Shown here piece by piece: positions 46,867 to 59,114 of a DNA stretch of 64,000 nucleotides. Numbering within the stretch: position 1 is the stretch's first letter; every line of letters begins with the position of its first letter. The position numbers and the translations under genes were made by a program. The stretch comes from Aphelenchoides besseyi. Lineage: Eukaryota; Nematoda; Chromadorea; Rhabditida; Aphelenchoididae. The stretch covers positions 12,400,001-12,464,000 of the forward strand of contig JAMPIQ010000001.1 of the NCBI GenBank assembly GCA_024699855.1, given 5' to 3'. The notes under the pieces are model-generated. The model made no database searches. It was not told the DNA's origin and saw only the letters and a program-made list of their open reading frames with translations.

Positions 46867-47859
46867 TCAATCGTCCTTCTTGTCGCCACCCGCTTTACGC
46901 TGAAAACAAAAACAAGTCTAATCGATTAGTTTACACAAACCTCTGCTTTCCCTAACAATGTGCAAACACGATCGTATTCTTCTTGCAAATGTTCGGTTTG
47001 CTTCTTCATCGCATCGCGGTCGGCTTCAGCTTTGCGCAGATCCTTCTTCAATTTTTCGGTCTCTTCGGTGGCTTTCTTCAGAACTTCAACACCATCGTCA
47101 GCTTCCAACAACGTTTTAGCGGCACGGCTTGCACCTTCGGCTTGACGAATTGCAGCATCAGTGGCACTTTGAAGATTGGCAATACGCGAGATCAATGAGA
47201 CAATACGGCTAATAACCCTAAAAGACGAAATTAAGTTCATTGCAACTGTCTTTTCGAAACTTACAAGAACAACAACAACGCAAAACCGCTGATGTAAAGA
47301 TTACGTTGAGCACGAAACAGACGCATATGAACAATCGAGTCGCTTTCCAATGCACGACGATGCTCAAGAGCAATATCGGCTTCACTGTACTTGCGGACTT
47401 CGCGAACGGCGTCTGAAATTGCAAACAAACTATGTGAGTACTCGTAGAGGATAACTAACCCAAGAATAATAACAAAAGAACGGCAATGATGGCATATTGG
47501 TAGATGGTAGTAAAACGAGAGATGGCATGAATGATGCGACTGTTAAACAACTTTTTCCAGCTAAACTCGAATTAAAAAAAGAAAACAAATTGAACTTACT
47601 GGTGTGCACGAATCCATGGAAACAAGAGGGCCAATAAGACGGCAATCTCAACGTAGAGAATTAAGGCTAAAAATAGAAAGTTTATTTGTGACTATTTCTT
47701 GGAATTTTTGTTGTTTTTTTCTATTTTACATTGTAAATGACATTTAATTTGAAGCATGTTGTTTACACGTTTGCTTATTCAGGTGTTCGTTTGCAGTGCG
47801 AACTTCTCGACCTATTCACCACCGTATGACTTACCGATCACCGTCCATTGGAGAGTCAT
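46867..47859 (-). CDS. B-cell receptor-associated protein 31 homologue (BAP31)
   Basis: ER membrane chaperone/sorting factor. MTLQWTVI at the start matches MSLQWTAVA of human BAP31, followed by three helices (LILYVEIAVLLALLFPWI, FTTIYQYAIIAVLLLLFLD, RNLYISGFALLLFLVISR). Conserved AVREVRKYSEAD and HMRLFRAQRNLYISGF blocks are clear. The C-terminal half is a coiled coil (KKATEETEKLKKDLRKAEAD, KQTEHLQEEYDRV) ending in KKDD, a KKXX ER-retrieval signal. An upstream in-frame ATG at 47895 would add 12 residues; homology favours 47859. Six exons. Confidence 0.92.
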
Positions 47860-48378
47860 TGTCGATCCTAATTTCTGAAGCATATCGGGTCCCATGATTG
47901 AACTAATTAACGATTAAACGATCGGAAAAATTCACGAATTGACAGGAATTGTCGGAGAAGCACTGGACTTGTTTACAGCAGCCAAACACGACCGATCGAT
48001 AAGCGAGCAAAACAAAAACAACCAATCCGCCTCTTTTTCACGTCGTCGCTTCAAAACATTCACGCAGTCGGATGAATGTAAGAGGACAAAATACGAATTT
48101 TGGGACACGAACTTAGTCTAGGAAGAAAAGTTTTCCGGATAAGGACTTTTGGTACACGTAAAGCAGGTGAAAATGAATCAAAGAAGGGCCTCCTCTCCCC
48201 GTTTTCATTGGTTTGTTTTGCTGACAAGTCACTACGGAGAGTTTCGAAAACACGTTGACGGCAAGCGAGATGCCAATTGTTCTTTTTTTTGACCATTGGG
48301 ACATGTGTGTGCATGCGATGGAAAAAGCGATCGTTTGTAGTCGCTTTTTTAGTTTGAGTGATCTCTGAAAACCTCGTC
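47860..48378. other. Divergent intergenic region
   Basis: Separates BAP31 (minus) from RPB7 (plus). A minus-strand open frame of 156 codons (48060-48530) overlaps the RPB7 5' end and has no domain; regarded as chance. Confidence 0.4.
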
Positions 48379-48942
48379 ATGTTCTTCCACTTGTCGTTGG
48401 AACACGAGATTTGTTTGCATCCCAAATACTTCGGTCCAAATCTCATGGAATCCGTGAAACAAAAGCTGTTCAAGGAAGTCGAAGGAACATGTAAAGGCAA
48501 ATACGGTTCGATTATTGCGGTCACGACCATCGACTCGATTGGTAACGGTCTGATTCAGCCCGGTAAGTGAGAGGTTAAACGATTTTTGAATTGGTTTCTA
48601 GGTAGTGGATTTGCGATTTACCCTGTTCGCTACAAAGCAATCGTTTTCCGACCATTCAAAAACCAAGTCATTGATGGAGTGGTGAAACAGGTGAACGATG
48701 TTGGAATTTTTTGCGAAATCGGTCCGCTCTCATGCTTCATTTCCCATCACACAATTCCTCCCGATATGAAATACGATGCCTGCAGTCCCGTACCGTGCTA
48801 TCGAACGGCCGACGACTCGATGCAAATCAAACCGAACGATGAGATCCGAGTTAAAGTGATCAGCATTCGCGAAGACGCCTCGGACATCTTCGTCTTGGCG
48901 ACCTTAATGGATGACTTTCTTGGACTGGTGGCTCAGGACTAA
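48379..48942 (+). CDS. rpb-7: RNA polymerase II subunit RPB7 (POLR2G)
   Basis: Subunit of the RPB4/7 stalk that binds nascent RNA. One 39-nt intron (48563-48601); 174 residues against 172 in human. Start [20 protein letters not shown] matches the family; the tip domain contains [20 protein letters not shown] and [19 protein letters not shown]; the S1-like OB fold has [20 protein letters not shown] and [12 protein letters not shown]; the end is [10 protein letters not shown]. No anomalies. Confidence 0.97.
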
Positions 48943-49403
48943 TCTATTACCCTTATTTCTCATTCCAATTGTCGCTATTGAATCTCATTAAACGTGTAAC
49001 TTTTTTCGGCTTACAAAACGAATTCGAATTGTTCAACGAAATTAGGCTTCTTATTCAGTTTGCTATCAAGCGACGATCTCACTTCGTTTGCTATTCAATG
49101 TTGAATAATTATATGGCAATTCATGAAAATAAACTGGTTTTCTTATTCAACCCAATTGCATGTTTACATTGTTGTATGATACAAGATTAAGTCTCGGAGT
49201 TCATTTTCATTTGTTGATGACAGAAAACTCAAAGTCGAATAACTACGGGGTCTTGGCAGGAAAACTAAAACCAATGCTGACATCCGTGTACAGTAAATGG
49301 CAGCTTTTTGTGTGTGTGGCGAGCCGATAAACTCGCTCAATTATGCGGTAGTTATACGACTCTAATCCTTTTTTCAGTTTCTGTTGTTCAATTCAACAAC
49401 ATC
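48943..49403. other. Intergenic
   Basis: 3' flank of RPB7 and presumed promoter of the hnRNP gene. No coding support. Confidence 0.4.
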
Positions 49404-52205
49404 ATGGCCGATATCGAAATGTCAGCGTCCGAAGGTCAAAACGGAGCGGCCGCTTCGAAAGTGGACACGACGGACGAACCAATGGAGGAGCAGACGGTGA
49501 GTTTTTATTTCTGTACGTTTATTTTTGTTTTAGCAAAACGGTGAAGCCGCTCCAACAGCCGGAGAAGCCAAGGAAGAAGAGTCGGCTGAAGGCACAACCA
49601 AAGTGATAAGCGAGGAACTGAAAACAGAAACCCCCGATGAAACCAACGAAATCTACCAGTTGTGCATTCAAAAAAAGATGAGCGAAGATATTGCCAAGGA
49701 AGTGGTCGATGTCTTCAATTCTCTGAATTTGAACAACGACGATTTCGATGAGCGAGCTATTGAGCAGTTGGCTTCATTTCCCATCGATCAGGCAAAGTAC
49801 ATACTCAAGGAGTTAAAGGTGAATTAACATCAATGTTGCATATGAATTTGTTTCGACTTTTCAGGAATCAAAAATGTATGGTGTACAAAACAAACCCCAA
49901 TATTTGATGTCTGTGATGCGAAATTTGAAAGATCGACAACGTCAACTCGGCATTCAACAAGCCATGACACTTCCGTTGATTCCCGGACCACCAATCGAAA
50001 AGATTAGTGAAATCATTGAGAAAACCAAATATCAACTGGAGGTCACAGTCGGACAAAGAAAATATCATGCTCCTCCGAATTACACCGGGCCTGATCCCTC
50101 GACGCATGGACATGAGGTTTGTGTTCACTGGTTATTTGGAATTCTAAATTTTTGGTTTGAAGATTTACATCGGACAGATTCCTCGAGATGTCTACGAAGA
50201 TCAGTTGATTCCGCTCTTCGAAACCATTGGACCGATTTTCGACCTGCGGTTAATGATGGATCCAATCTACGGTCGAAATCGTGGCTACGCGTTTTTGCTT
50301 TACTGTGAGAAAGATCACGCGGCTGAAGCGGCCAAGAAGGTTGGTTCGTGTTTCGACAACTGATACAAATAAGATAAAAGTTAAATAAAAATAAAAAAGA
50401 TTTCCAGTTAATTGCATCTCTTACACTTCTTCCTTCTACCAACTCTCTAAAGACACCAATCATTTTCTCTCGTAGAGCATGCAATCTTATTAACTGGAAA
50501 TCGAATTTTTCAGCAATTGAGATGTTTTTGTTCTCTGCATTTGTTTCTGTTCACTGCCTTTATTGTCCATTGATTTGTTGTCCTTCAACCCATTGGGCGA
50601 CCTCACACGATCACATTTCTTTTTGTACTCGTTTAGCTCTGTCGTTTTGTGACTTCAATTGGCCATCGTTTTTGCACATCATTAGAAGACAAAGTTGCTG
50701 TTCAAATTGAAAACCGCAAAAACCGACCAAAACCGAGACATTCATTTTCGTCTTTTTAGTACGATGGCCACGAAATTCAAAGCGGTAAACAACTGAAAGT
50801 GAATGTATCCGTTGCGAACAGACGGCTATTTCTCGGCAATATTCCAAAATCCAAATCGAAAGAGGAAATTCTCGAAGAGCTCAAAAAGCACCCAGGTAAA
50901 TTTTGGTTTTTGTGCGTTTCAGCAGTTTGGGGTGCAAACAACAACAATCAACAGAGTTCGCAATATGTCTCCTCTTTGCTTGCTGACGCGATTCACGTGT
51001 TCTAATCCACAGAGTCGTTTAATTAATCAATTCTTCGTTTGTTTTAGAGTTGGAGGGAGTTATCGACGTGATCATCTATTCGTCGCCCGATGCCGCGGAG
51101 AATCGAAAAAACCGTGGATTTTGTTTTGTCGACTTCCAGGACCACAAAGCTGCTTCTGATGCGAAACGTCGCTTACAAAACGGAAAAGTATGTCAAATTA
51201 GCGTCATTATCATCCTTAAATGTGTTTTAGGTACGACCGTGGAACGGTGATCTTGTAGTGGATTGGGCAGAACAACAGGAGGAACCTGATGAAGAGACAA
51301 TGTCTCAAGTCAAAGTGATTTACGTTAAAAACTTAAAGGAATCGGTTACCGACGATCAACTTACCGAACTGTTCAGTCCATATGGTGAAATCGATCGAGT
51401 AAAAAAGATTCGCGACTACGCTTTTGTGCACTACAAAGATCGAGATTCGGCAGTCAAAGTTTGTTTGTGGCAAATTTCAAACTTATTGAAGGTTATTTTT
51501 AGGCGATTGAGGCATTGAAAGGCACGAAGATTGATGATGTTGAAGTTGAGGTTTCTTTGGCTAAACCTCAAGCTGACAGTAAGCTTAGTGAGTGTTTGTG
51601 CTGTTTAATTATATGCCGTCAATTATTTAGAGAAGAAAATGCCAATTAAGCGCGGAATGCCCATGGATAAACACATGGGAGGCGGTGGTCAAATGTACGG
51701 AAATCGAAATGGAGCTCCACGAAACAATCGGGGCAATTCTTACAATTCTCCATCTTCGTATGGCAAATCATACGGCAATTACCCACCTGCACCGGCGTAT
51801 GGTTATGATCAAACTCCCGCTGGTTACGGCTATTCGGCTTATCGTATGTTTCTTTTTTAATTTTACAACTAACAACAAGTTTCAGCTCAAGCACCTCCCT
51901 ACTATCCACCAATGGATCCGTACGCATACGCTGCTCCAGATCCTTATTTTGCCGGTCAGAACGCCTATGGACCGCCTGGAGGAGTGAGTTTTCATTTTGA
52001 TTCTATTTTTATTAATTTCTTTTAGTACTCGACTAGTGGCTACGGAGCAGCTCGTGGCGGTTATGGTGGACGAGGAGGAATGAACAGTAGTGGCTATAAA
52101 CGTGGAGGAATGGGCGGTGGAATCGGAATGGGAGGACGAGGATCAAAGCGACGTGGAGATTCGCTCGGTGGTCCCGCTTCAAAACGTGGTGGACGTGGAA
52201 TGTAG
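49404..52205 (+). CDS. hrpr-1: hnRNP R/Q (SYNCRIP)-type RNA-binding protein
   Basis: Nuclear/cytoplasmic pre-mRNA binding protein (C. elegans HRP-2 type). The acidic N-terminal helical NURR-like domain (IYQLCIQKKMSEDIAKEVVD, ERAIEQLASFPIDQAKYILK) precedes three RRMs: EIYIGQIPRDVYEDQLIPLF with GRNRGYAFLLYC; RRLFLGNIPKSKSKEEILEE with KNRGFCFVDF; and VIYVKNLKESVTDDQLTELF with DYAFVHYKDRDSAVKAI. The C terminus is Gly/Arg/Tyr-rich (YGGRGG, KRGGMGGG) with a basic SKRR motif and ends KRGGRGM. Ten or so exons. A larger 400-bp intron (about 50342-50759) sits between RRM1 and RRM2 and contains additional acceptor-like sites, a possible alternative-splicing region. Confidence 0.93.
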
Positions 52206-52902
52206 GAAGAAGACCGCTGGTTCGAATAGTTTTCAGTTTGTAACCAAAATTCTGAATACGATCTCCTATTTTGTTCTTCTTTTTTATGCCACCTCTGTTG
52301 TTTACTTTTTCTAGCTTTCACGTTACTATTTATTGTCTTTAGCCTTCTAACTTTTCCAAGTTCATTCGGAAATTGGTTTGGTTTTTTATTTGTAAATTGG
52401 ACATTATAAGTCTGTGTTAACGTTTTGTTTCCTACTCAAAGTTATTCAATTTTCCGGCTGAATAACAGTACTTAAGTCAAATGTCGAAGAAGTCTAACCC
52501 CAGCATTGTTAATAATTTCCAAATAATAAACCTGTAAACAACCTGATGCAGATGTTTCCGAGTCGAAATGCGATTATCCAAAAGCTTAGACGGTTGCTAA
52601 GCAGCTCTCGACAGATTCGATTAACACACTCCTATTTGTTCTTTGAAATCAACTAACTCAAACGCCAAGATAATAATTTATTAGGCTTGTTGAGAAAGTT
52701 ATATCTTCGGAAAGTGAATAAACCCACTAAAAGATGTTTAAAGCTTGGAATAACAAAAGACATTCGAATACAAATATGGTTGTGTGCCTGGAATTGTGTG
52801 ATATTTTAAGACAACTTTCACTGTCGGTAAACAAAATAAAAGATCAGACCGGAGCGTTAAAATGTAAACTTATCCGTGAATTTTCGTTCTTATGGCAATT
52901 GG
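52206..52902. other. Convergent 3' intergenic region
   Basis: 3' UTR of the hnRNP gene on the plus strand and of the RRM/SR gene on the minus strand. AATAAA near 52524 and 52716. No gene. Confidence 0.4.
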
Positions 52903-54061
52903 TCACTTTTCTTTGGCTTCGTAGAGTGTTTCGTAGATTGCGCGCTGGAATTCGATTTGGAGTTTGAGGCGTTTGTCGCACGGCAGCTGCTCGAGAACTG
53001 AGATGAGATACTGACCAAAGAACGAAATGTCCGTCATGGCATTCATTGTGTTGATCGTTTGTTGAGGCGACGTTTTAACAATTACAGGCTTTTTCGATGC
53101 CTCTTCGCTTTGCTGTTGGGTTTCCGTGTTGTTTGCAGACAAATTGTGTCCGTTTACCTACAAACATTGAATATCGAAATAACCATGGATGGACTAACCA
53201 CAGGGGGTTCATCGGTAGTTGCCATTCCGTTTGATAACCGATCAGTAGTTATGTTAACACGTATTTTGTGTGGTGCGGTTGGGTGTTCAATAGAACAATT
53301 TCGCACAACCAAGTCCTCATCATCACTTTGCTCCATGTCGGAAATTGGTTTTGGTTCAGGCGGTGTTCTCGGTCCTTTCGGAAGACTGTCAGAGCGATGA
53401 CTTTGTCGTGAATGTTGACTATTCTGTAACACAAAATGTTCATCTGTTGACAGTTTGATTAACTAACTGCCGGACTAAGTGAGTTTTGTCGTTGTGATCC
53501 ACTACTACTTCTCCCTCGACTAAATGACGAACTCTGATCGTCACTTCGACGCTCAGGGCTACGAGATGATCTGTGTGGAGAACGAGAACGATTTCGTGTG
53601 TCTCGATGATTGCGATTTGTGCGTGGAGGATCCAAACCCATTCGCTGATAATGTCTAACGAAACGACGTACATCTCTGTACCAATTCAATTCGACCTTAT
53701 GACCCATAACTTTTTGTTCGTGAAATCTGAAAACACCTACGAGTTGAAGTTGGAATTCAAAACACACGTTTCCATGCACTTTTTTGCGTCTCGTCGACTA
53801 TCGAATCGAAGCGCCAAAAACTTCATGTCACGATTGATTTTATGAAAATCGACAACACACGGTCCAATATTCTTGATAAAATATTCTCTGAAAACAACAA
53901 GCGTAAGTAGTTGGTCTTTAAAGATCAAGCAACTTGACGTCTTCGACATCAACATCCTGTGGAAATCCACGAAAAAAAATCGAATGTCGACTTTTCGGTA
54001 CGTCCTTCTCGTTCACTCGGAAATCAAAACGACGAGGAGCGCAGCTGTAGCGTCCAGTCAT
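52903..54061 (-). CDS. RRM protein with SR-type region and helical C terminus
   Basis: Six exons, ATG 54059-54061. One RRM: SIFFRGFPQDVDVED (RNP2-like) and MKFLALRFDSRRDAKKCME (RNP1 region), ending VELNWYRDVRRFVRHYQRMG. It is followed by an Arg/Ser stretch (RNRSRSPHRSSRSPERRSDD, FSRGRSSSGS), an acidic serine patch (DMEQSDDED), and a C-terminal helical segment (ISFFGQYLISVLEQLP, KLQIEFQRAIYETL) that looks like a BESS-type or short dimerisation helix pair. Likely nuclear RNA-processing factor. No exact orthologue assigned. Confidence 0.72.
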
Positions 54062-54264
54062 TTTGGCTTGTAATACCCGAACTAAAAACAACAAATAAAC
54101 ATAAACAAAATGCGTTATGATCAAAAGTAAAGATATGGATTAAAACCAATAAATGAACAAGTTAAATTACAAAGTTTATTTGCTAAAATAACGTTATATT
54201 CCTCTTCACTAGTCGACAAGTTTCACGATTGAGCAGCCCCACATTAACGTCCTTTAATACACTG

Positions 54265-55524
54265 TTAGCGTTGTCGGTATGCCTGCCAATTGACCGCCAA
54301 TTTGCTGATCAAAGTGAGTGGGAAAACGTGCAAAAAGTTTTTGTCAGGCTTTTTCCAAGACGCCAAACAATCTTTGGCTTCAATGGGTTTGAGCACAGGA
54401 ATCTGGTGCCTTCGAGCAGCGCGATATTTCCTGCAAACAACCATAAGAATTGCAGGAACGCTGAACAACCTACTCAGTGTGTGGTTTGGCAGCGATAAAA
54501 CGGTTACTCGAGAATTCACTTCGTCAACCACTTCAGCACCCAAACGAATACAAAACTTGTAAAATGGATGTTCTTCCATGTCTTGCTGCAAGTGCACAAT
54601 TCCAGAAAGTACGAGAACTTTACCACGCAAAATCTTATTTCTGACATTAGCGACTATCGGTTTGACATCTCGCATCTAAAACAACGAGATAACTGATCAA
54701 AACTTTTAACCTCACTTCTTTTGATCATAAGCAACAAAGTAACAACGGTAAGTCTTTACTCAAGATTTGGAAGCAAACTACTCGCGTCCAAATATAGGTA
54801 TCAGATCCAAATTTCCAAGAAAAATTTGAGTGTGAGGTCTAATTCTTGTATAGTAAATACTCTAAGCAAGTAGAAATCCTTGAACATTCTAAACACGAAT
54901 GCATCAACAACCAGAAAGAGCTAACTTTCTCATTTCTTCGGGTCGAGATGTTTTGTTGGTGGTGTGAATGAGAATCTGATCGAGATCAATAAGCAAAATG
55001 AGACGTCGGTTTTCGAGTAATGTTTCTTTCTTTTTTTGTCCAACTCCGTAGCTATCTGAATTGAGAAACAAATGAGCTGATTCAACCACAAGGTCTCACG
55101 TTCAGATTTGTCATCAAACCGGGAGCATTGTGAACGGTCGAAACGTACGGAGCCAAACCCTTTCGTTTGTCCTCAACAAATTTGGTGCTAAATTACAAAG
55201 AACTTGAAACTATCGACTTGGAACCTACTCAGCCAAACTCGTTCCACAAACGGTGCACATGTCGATCATGATCTGCGCGTGAGTACACGGTCCAGTGATC
55301 CAAGCAACAACATCGCCCGATTTCAACGTGGAGCCGAGACTCAGAGCTTCGTTATTCAATCGCAACATTCCTTTGAGCGAACATTGAATTTGCGTTTCTT
55401 TCCACCACAAGAATACTCCAACAGCGGTCTTTCCGTTGATGAAACGCCCGTCCTGAGTCGTAAAGCGGACGAACGAGCAGTCAACCTGCTGCTCCTCGAA
55501 ACGGATTTCCACTTCTTCGTCCAT
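54265..55524 (-). pseudogene. FCP1-like (Pol II CTD phosphatase) gene with catalytic core missing
   Basis: FCP1 dephosphorylates the Pol II CTD. N-terminal exon (55225-55524) has the FCP1 biotinyl-like region ending CTHAQIMIDMCTVCGTSL. The next exon reads VEDKRKGLAPYVSTVHNAPG, then a frame shift, then LLENRRLILLIDLDQILIHTT, the start of the catalytic domain with DLDQT altered to DLDQI. About 220 bp later a BRCT-like exon follows (RDVKPIVANVRNKILRGKVL, LGAEVVDEVNSRVTVLSL, CLASWKKPDKNFL). The roughly 150 residues that should contain the rest of the phosphatase core are absent. Remnant or catalytically dead paralogue; a frameshift near 55110 and the mutated motif favour decay. Confidence 0.7.
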
Positions 55525-56165
55525 TAGGTTCTAATCTAAAATTCAAACAGCTGATAAGACACTTTTCGTGTAATCGAATGTAAAGATGATGGAACGTGCT
55601 AACCCACTCGTGTTAACTAATTTGCGACTTTGAGTTGAATTGGAAAGTCTAATAAACAATAGGAAACAAGCGTTCAAGAAATGAAATCAGACAAAAAAGA
55701 ACAGAAAAGCGGCTGAATGGACGGTCGGAACGAAAGCGAAGAATCGTGTCAAGAGAGTCAACTTGCTGGGGCATGAAATTGACAGAAATAAACGAATAGA
55801 TTTAGATTGAAGTTAAATTTGTAGTTCAGATGACTTTAATTTCAACAGAGGGACAATTGTATTCGAGTAGTCGGTAGAGCACTAGTTTTTGTCTTGAAAT
55901 GGCTGAATATGTTTGTCACATCGGGAGTCTTCGTATGCGAAACCATAACAACCTCTGATCTTGTTAATCCTCCAAATCAAAAAAGCTAGAACAGTTTGTC
56001 TGTCTGTCTGTCTGTCCGTCTGTGTGCGACCGATTTTCTCCGCGTTTATTTTCGAATGAAAAACAGAGTGCGATTCATGCTAATTTGCCTTCCTCTTTTC
56101 ACTCTCCAATGGAAACAAACTCGGCTCGCTTATGCAAAATTACGACTGAACCCCGAAAATCAAAA
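55525..56165. other. Intergenic with short TGTC microsatellite
   Basis: A (TGTC)n tract with one imperfect unit spans 55997-56023. No gene between the FCP1-like remnant and 56165. Confidence 0.5.
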
Positions 56166-56732
56166 ATGAATATGGAAATTTACATCAAATCAACGCAACT
56201 TCCGTCGTCTTCACCAATCCAAAGCCGCGACTCTTCAATCTGCATCGGTAAGTCATTTTCTTTTTACATCCTACTAATCATCGTCTGTTTGCAAATTTCG
56301 GCTGGATCGCTTCATCGCCCGCATCTTCTACAGTCGGCGCACTAAATTCGGCAAGTCCATTTTAGTCTTCGTTCCTTACTTCTTTCGCTTTTAGATTTTG
56401 GTTCTAACTCTCTCTGATTTGAACGACCATCAGCCGACTTCTTCAACGGGCAGGCGGAGTGCAACGGTAAGCTCTCTTCTACTCCTCAGCTTCCACTCAT
56501 CTCTTTCATTTCAGTTACAAAAGTCGCATCGTCTTCGATCAATGCGTGTGGCTATCCTCGAAACTATTCGAGTTTCCAAATGGTAAACAACTTTTGCTTT
56601 ACCTCAGTTAACACCTCCTTTTAGTCATCGGACCTTGAAATCGAGAACGAAACCGAACAATCGCGATTCTTTTTTTCGCCCGATGTGCCGTCTGTTATCT
56701 TCTTTCTTCATAAACTCTTTTCTTTATCTTAA
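56166..56732 (+). CDS. Possible small multi-exon gene, unknown
   Basis: ATG at 56166 opens an exon ending at GTAAGT (IQSRDSSICI), and further exons with consensus borders encode LVLTLSDLNDHQPTSSTGRR and KSHRLRSMRVAILETIRVSK, then either SSDLEIENETEQSRFFFSPD or a second frame. One intervening step would use a GC donor (GCAAGT near 56351). Phase at the last junction is ambiguous. Basic and serine-rich; no domain recognised. Confidence 0.3.
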
Positions 56733-56956
56733 AATTTTCTTAAACTAAGCTAAACCCAAGTAGCTTCCCGCCGCGGAGCGGCGGGGAGCTGCTTGTAACA
56801 AATTACTTCAAACACAGTCAAGGGCTCGAACTTTTGTCGTTCGACAGACTTTATCAAATTTGCATAACATTCGATTAATTCGAAGATCAAAACTTTCTTG
56901 GGCTTCAGTTTATTTGGCTCAGTTTTCCTCATTTCGATCACTCGCTTTCTGTTTTG

Positions 56957-58730
56957 ATGGCTCGACGACCAGGATCAAGTGCGTCGAGTGAGTTTGGCTT
57001 TCGACTTTTAATTCTCATTCACATTGTATTCAGAAGAAAGCTTGACGAATTCAGGCAAACGCAAGAAAACCACTGAAGATGTGGGGTCGGATCAACGTGG
57101 AGTTACGTCACGTTCGTTTCTCGGTCGATCTTTCGAACGCATTTTTCGCCGGGTGAATTCATATTCTGATACATGATTGACCGTCTGAATTGCAGAAGAA
57201 ACCAAATATGCAACTGCCAACTGAAGCAAATTCGGGTCGTGAAGAAACGACGGCAGCGACAGCCGGTCGAGTTGCTCCGAAGGTGGAAAAAGCAATGACC
57301 AACTACGTGCAGGAGATGTTGAAGATTGGTAAGTTAACAAGAGTATTATCTACAAGCATCATCAAGTCTTCAGGTCTTGCTCGTTTGAAAGCCGACTGGT
57401 TGGAAGTGGCTGCCCACATGCCTGAAGCCGTCACATCGATTCTCTACGATCACAACACGAACAAAAATTTCCCAGGCGGACAACCGTGTTTGGACATCAC
57501 CCGCGTCGGACTCACCTTTGGAGTCCCACCGGCAACGGAGTACATTCATGCCAATTGGATTCAAAGTCGTCACTGTGCCTTGGGACTACGTATTATCATC
57601 GGTCAGGCGCCAATGGACAGCACAGTCGACGACTTCTGGCGGTAAGAACTGAAGAATTTAAGTAATTGTCATTTTATTTTAAGTTGTGTTTGGCAAGAAC
57701 GAATCCGTTCGGTCGTGATGCTCTGCGAGAAGTACGAAAACAACAATCGCGTTTGTGCGCAATACTGGCCACAACGTTTCGGTGAAAACAAGTAAGTTGA
57801 ATTAACGGAAGTAAAAATGAGCGCTTCTGTTTACAGATTGTTCGGTGGTGTCAGAGTCGAGTACATGGAAGACCAGCCGACGGAATCCGAGCGTTGGTAC
57901 ACGAAAATGCGCATGAGTGTGAGCTTCGGTTCTGAACGCTCTCTAGACACGTTCATCTACCAATTCAAGGGATGGCCACGTGAGTTTCCTCTAATCATTA
58001 CTTTCATTGTTGATTACAGCGGCCGGCGTTCCGGAGAACGTTCGTTCTGTGCTTCGCATTGTCCGTGAGGTCTCAGATAGCGGACAAACGGCCTTCATTC
58101 ACGGTGCTGCAGGAGTTGGACGCGCGGGAGTCTTCACTGCAATTCTCATCTGTCAACGCGTCATCATCCAAGGAGAGACATTATCAGTGATCGATGTGGT
58201 CCGCGAAATACGAGAACAACGATTAAGCGCAATTGCAACCGAGATTCAATACCTTTTCATTCATCGCGCACTTTTGTAAGTTAACTTCTTAATCATTTTA
58301 TATAAATCAACTTCAGGGAGTATATTCGTGCGAAGAACGTTATGCCCACTTTGTGCCGCCAAATCATTGGGCATCTTGACAACTATCACCGTGACTACGC
58401 GGCTGCGGGCCATCAACCGGTTCCCGTCCCGACCAATCACACCTTCTCGGCCAAACCGCTGCTTCCGGCACGTCGCAATTCTAAAGAAGAGGTTCACAAT
58501 CGCCCAGTCATGCCCGTTGCTGATCCAAAACCACCAGTGGCTGTCAAACCTCCAATTCCAGCGATGTTTGGATCTGCATCACCTATTCAACAGCCAGCGA
58601 CCAAACCAACACATTCGTCTTCAAGCAACCAACCAGGCGCTGAATACGAACCGCTAAACATTGGAACTCCCCCACCACCACCGCCGGTAAGTGAACCATC
58701 GCATCAACAATCTTTTCGTTTTAGAAGTGA
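56957..58730 (+). CDS. Protein tyrosine phosphatase-fold protein, catalytically dead
   Basis: Nine exons give about 490 residues. PTP landmarks in order: CLDITRVGLTFG (the KNRY-like region), ATEYIHANWIQSRHCALG, IIIGQAPMDSTVDDFWRVWQ, SVVMLCEKYENN, RVCAQYWPQ. The WPD loop is GWPPAGVPEN (Asp replaced by Pro) and the signature loop is FIHGAAGVGRAGVFTA (the nucleophilic Cys replaced by Gly, Arg kept). The tail is Pro-rich and ends PPPPPP then a two-codon final exon. Both catalytic residues are gone, so a pseudophosphatase (binding or scaffold role) is inferred. C. elegans has a large family of sperm-enriched PTPs; that connection is by analogy. Next gene is a second PTP in the same orientation. 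Confidence 0.85.
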
Positions 58731-59114
58731 TTTCTCCGCTTGAAATTGCCACTCGTCCGGTGGTCCCGTCTTTTTGCGAATAAACTGATTTCAAAAACGG
58801 TTTTTTGACGAAAGAAAGAACGAATATTTAGAAGAGATCTCTTCCAATCAACTGAAAAAATTCGTGAGACTCGAATCAAAAATACATTGAAGATGAAGTG
58901 TTTAAAGAGATAGACAAGTTCTGATGGCCGAGGATTGTGTTCAAATATCCGTTCACGAGTTGGAATTTACACAACAGAACTGTTCAACTTCGTTTATCAG
59001 TCACTTCGAAATCGATCAAAGAACTAAAATATTCGTAGAGATTTTGAATTTAGTTTTTCATTTACACATTCGAATCAGTTTGTGTGCAGCAGTTGGCTCT
59101 GATCGGTTAACCTA
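58731..59114. other. Spacer between the two phosphatase-fold genes
   Basis: 384 bp. Contains AATAAA-like GAATAAACTG at about 58778 (3' end of the first gene) and presumably the promoter or splice-leader site of the second. Same-strand spacing is too wide for a typical nematode operon. Confidence 0.4.

Noticed and set aside
48060..48530. 156-codon minus-strand frame overlapping RPB7
   Set aside because: The plus strand there is certain RPB7 coding and promoter; the antisense frame has no domain.
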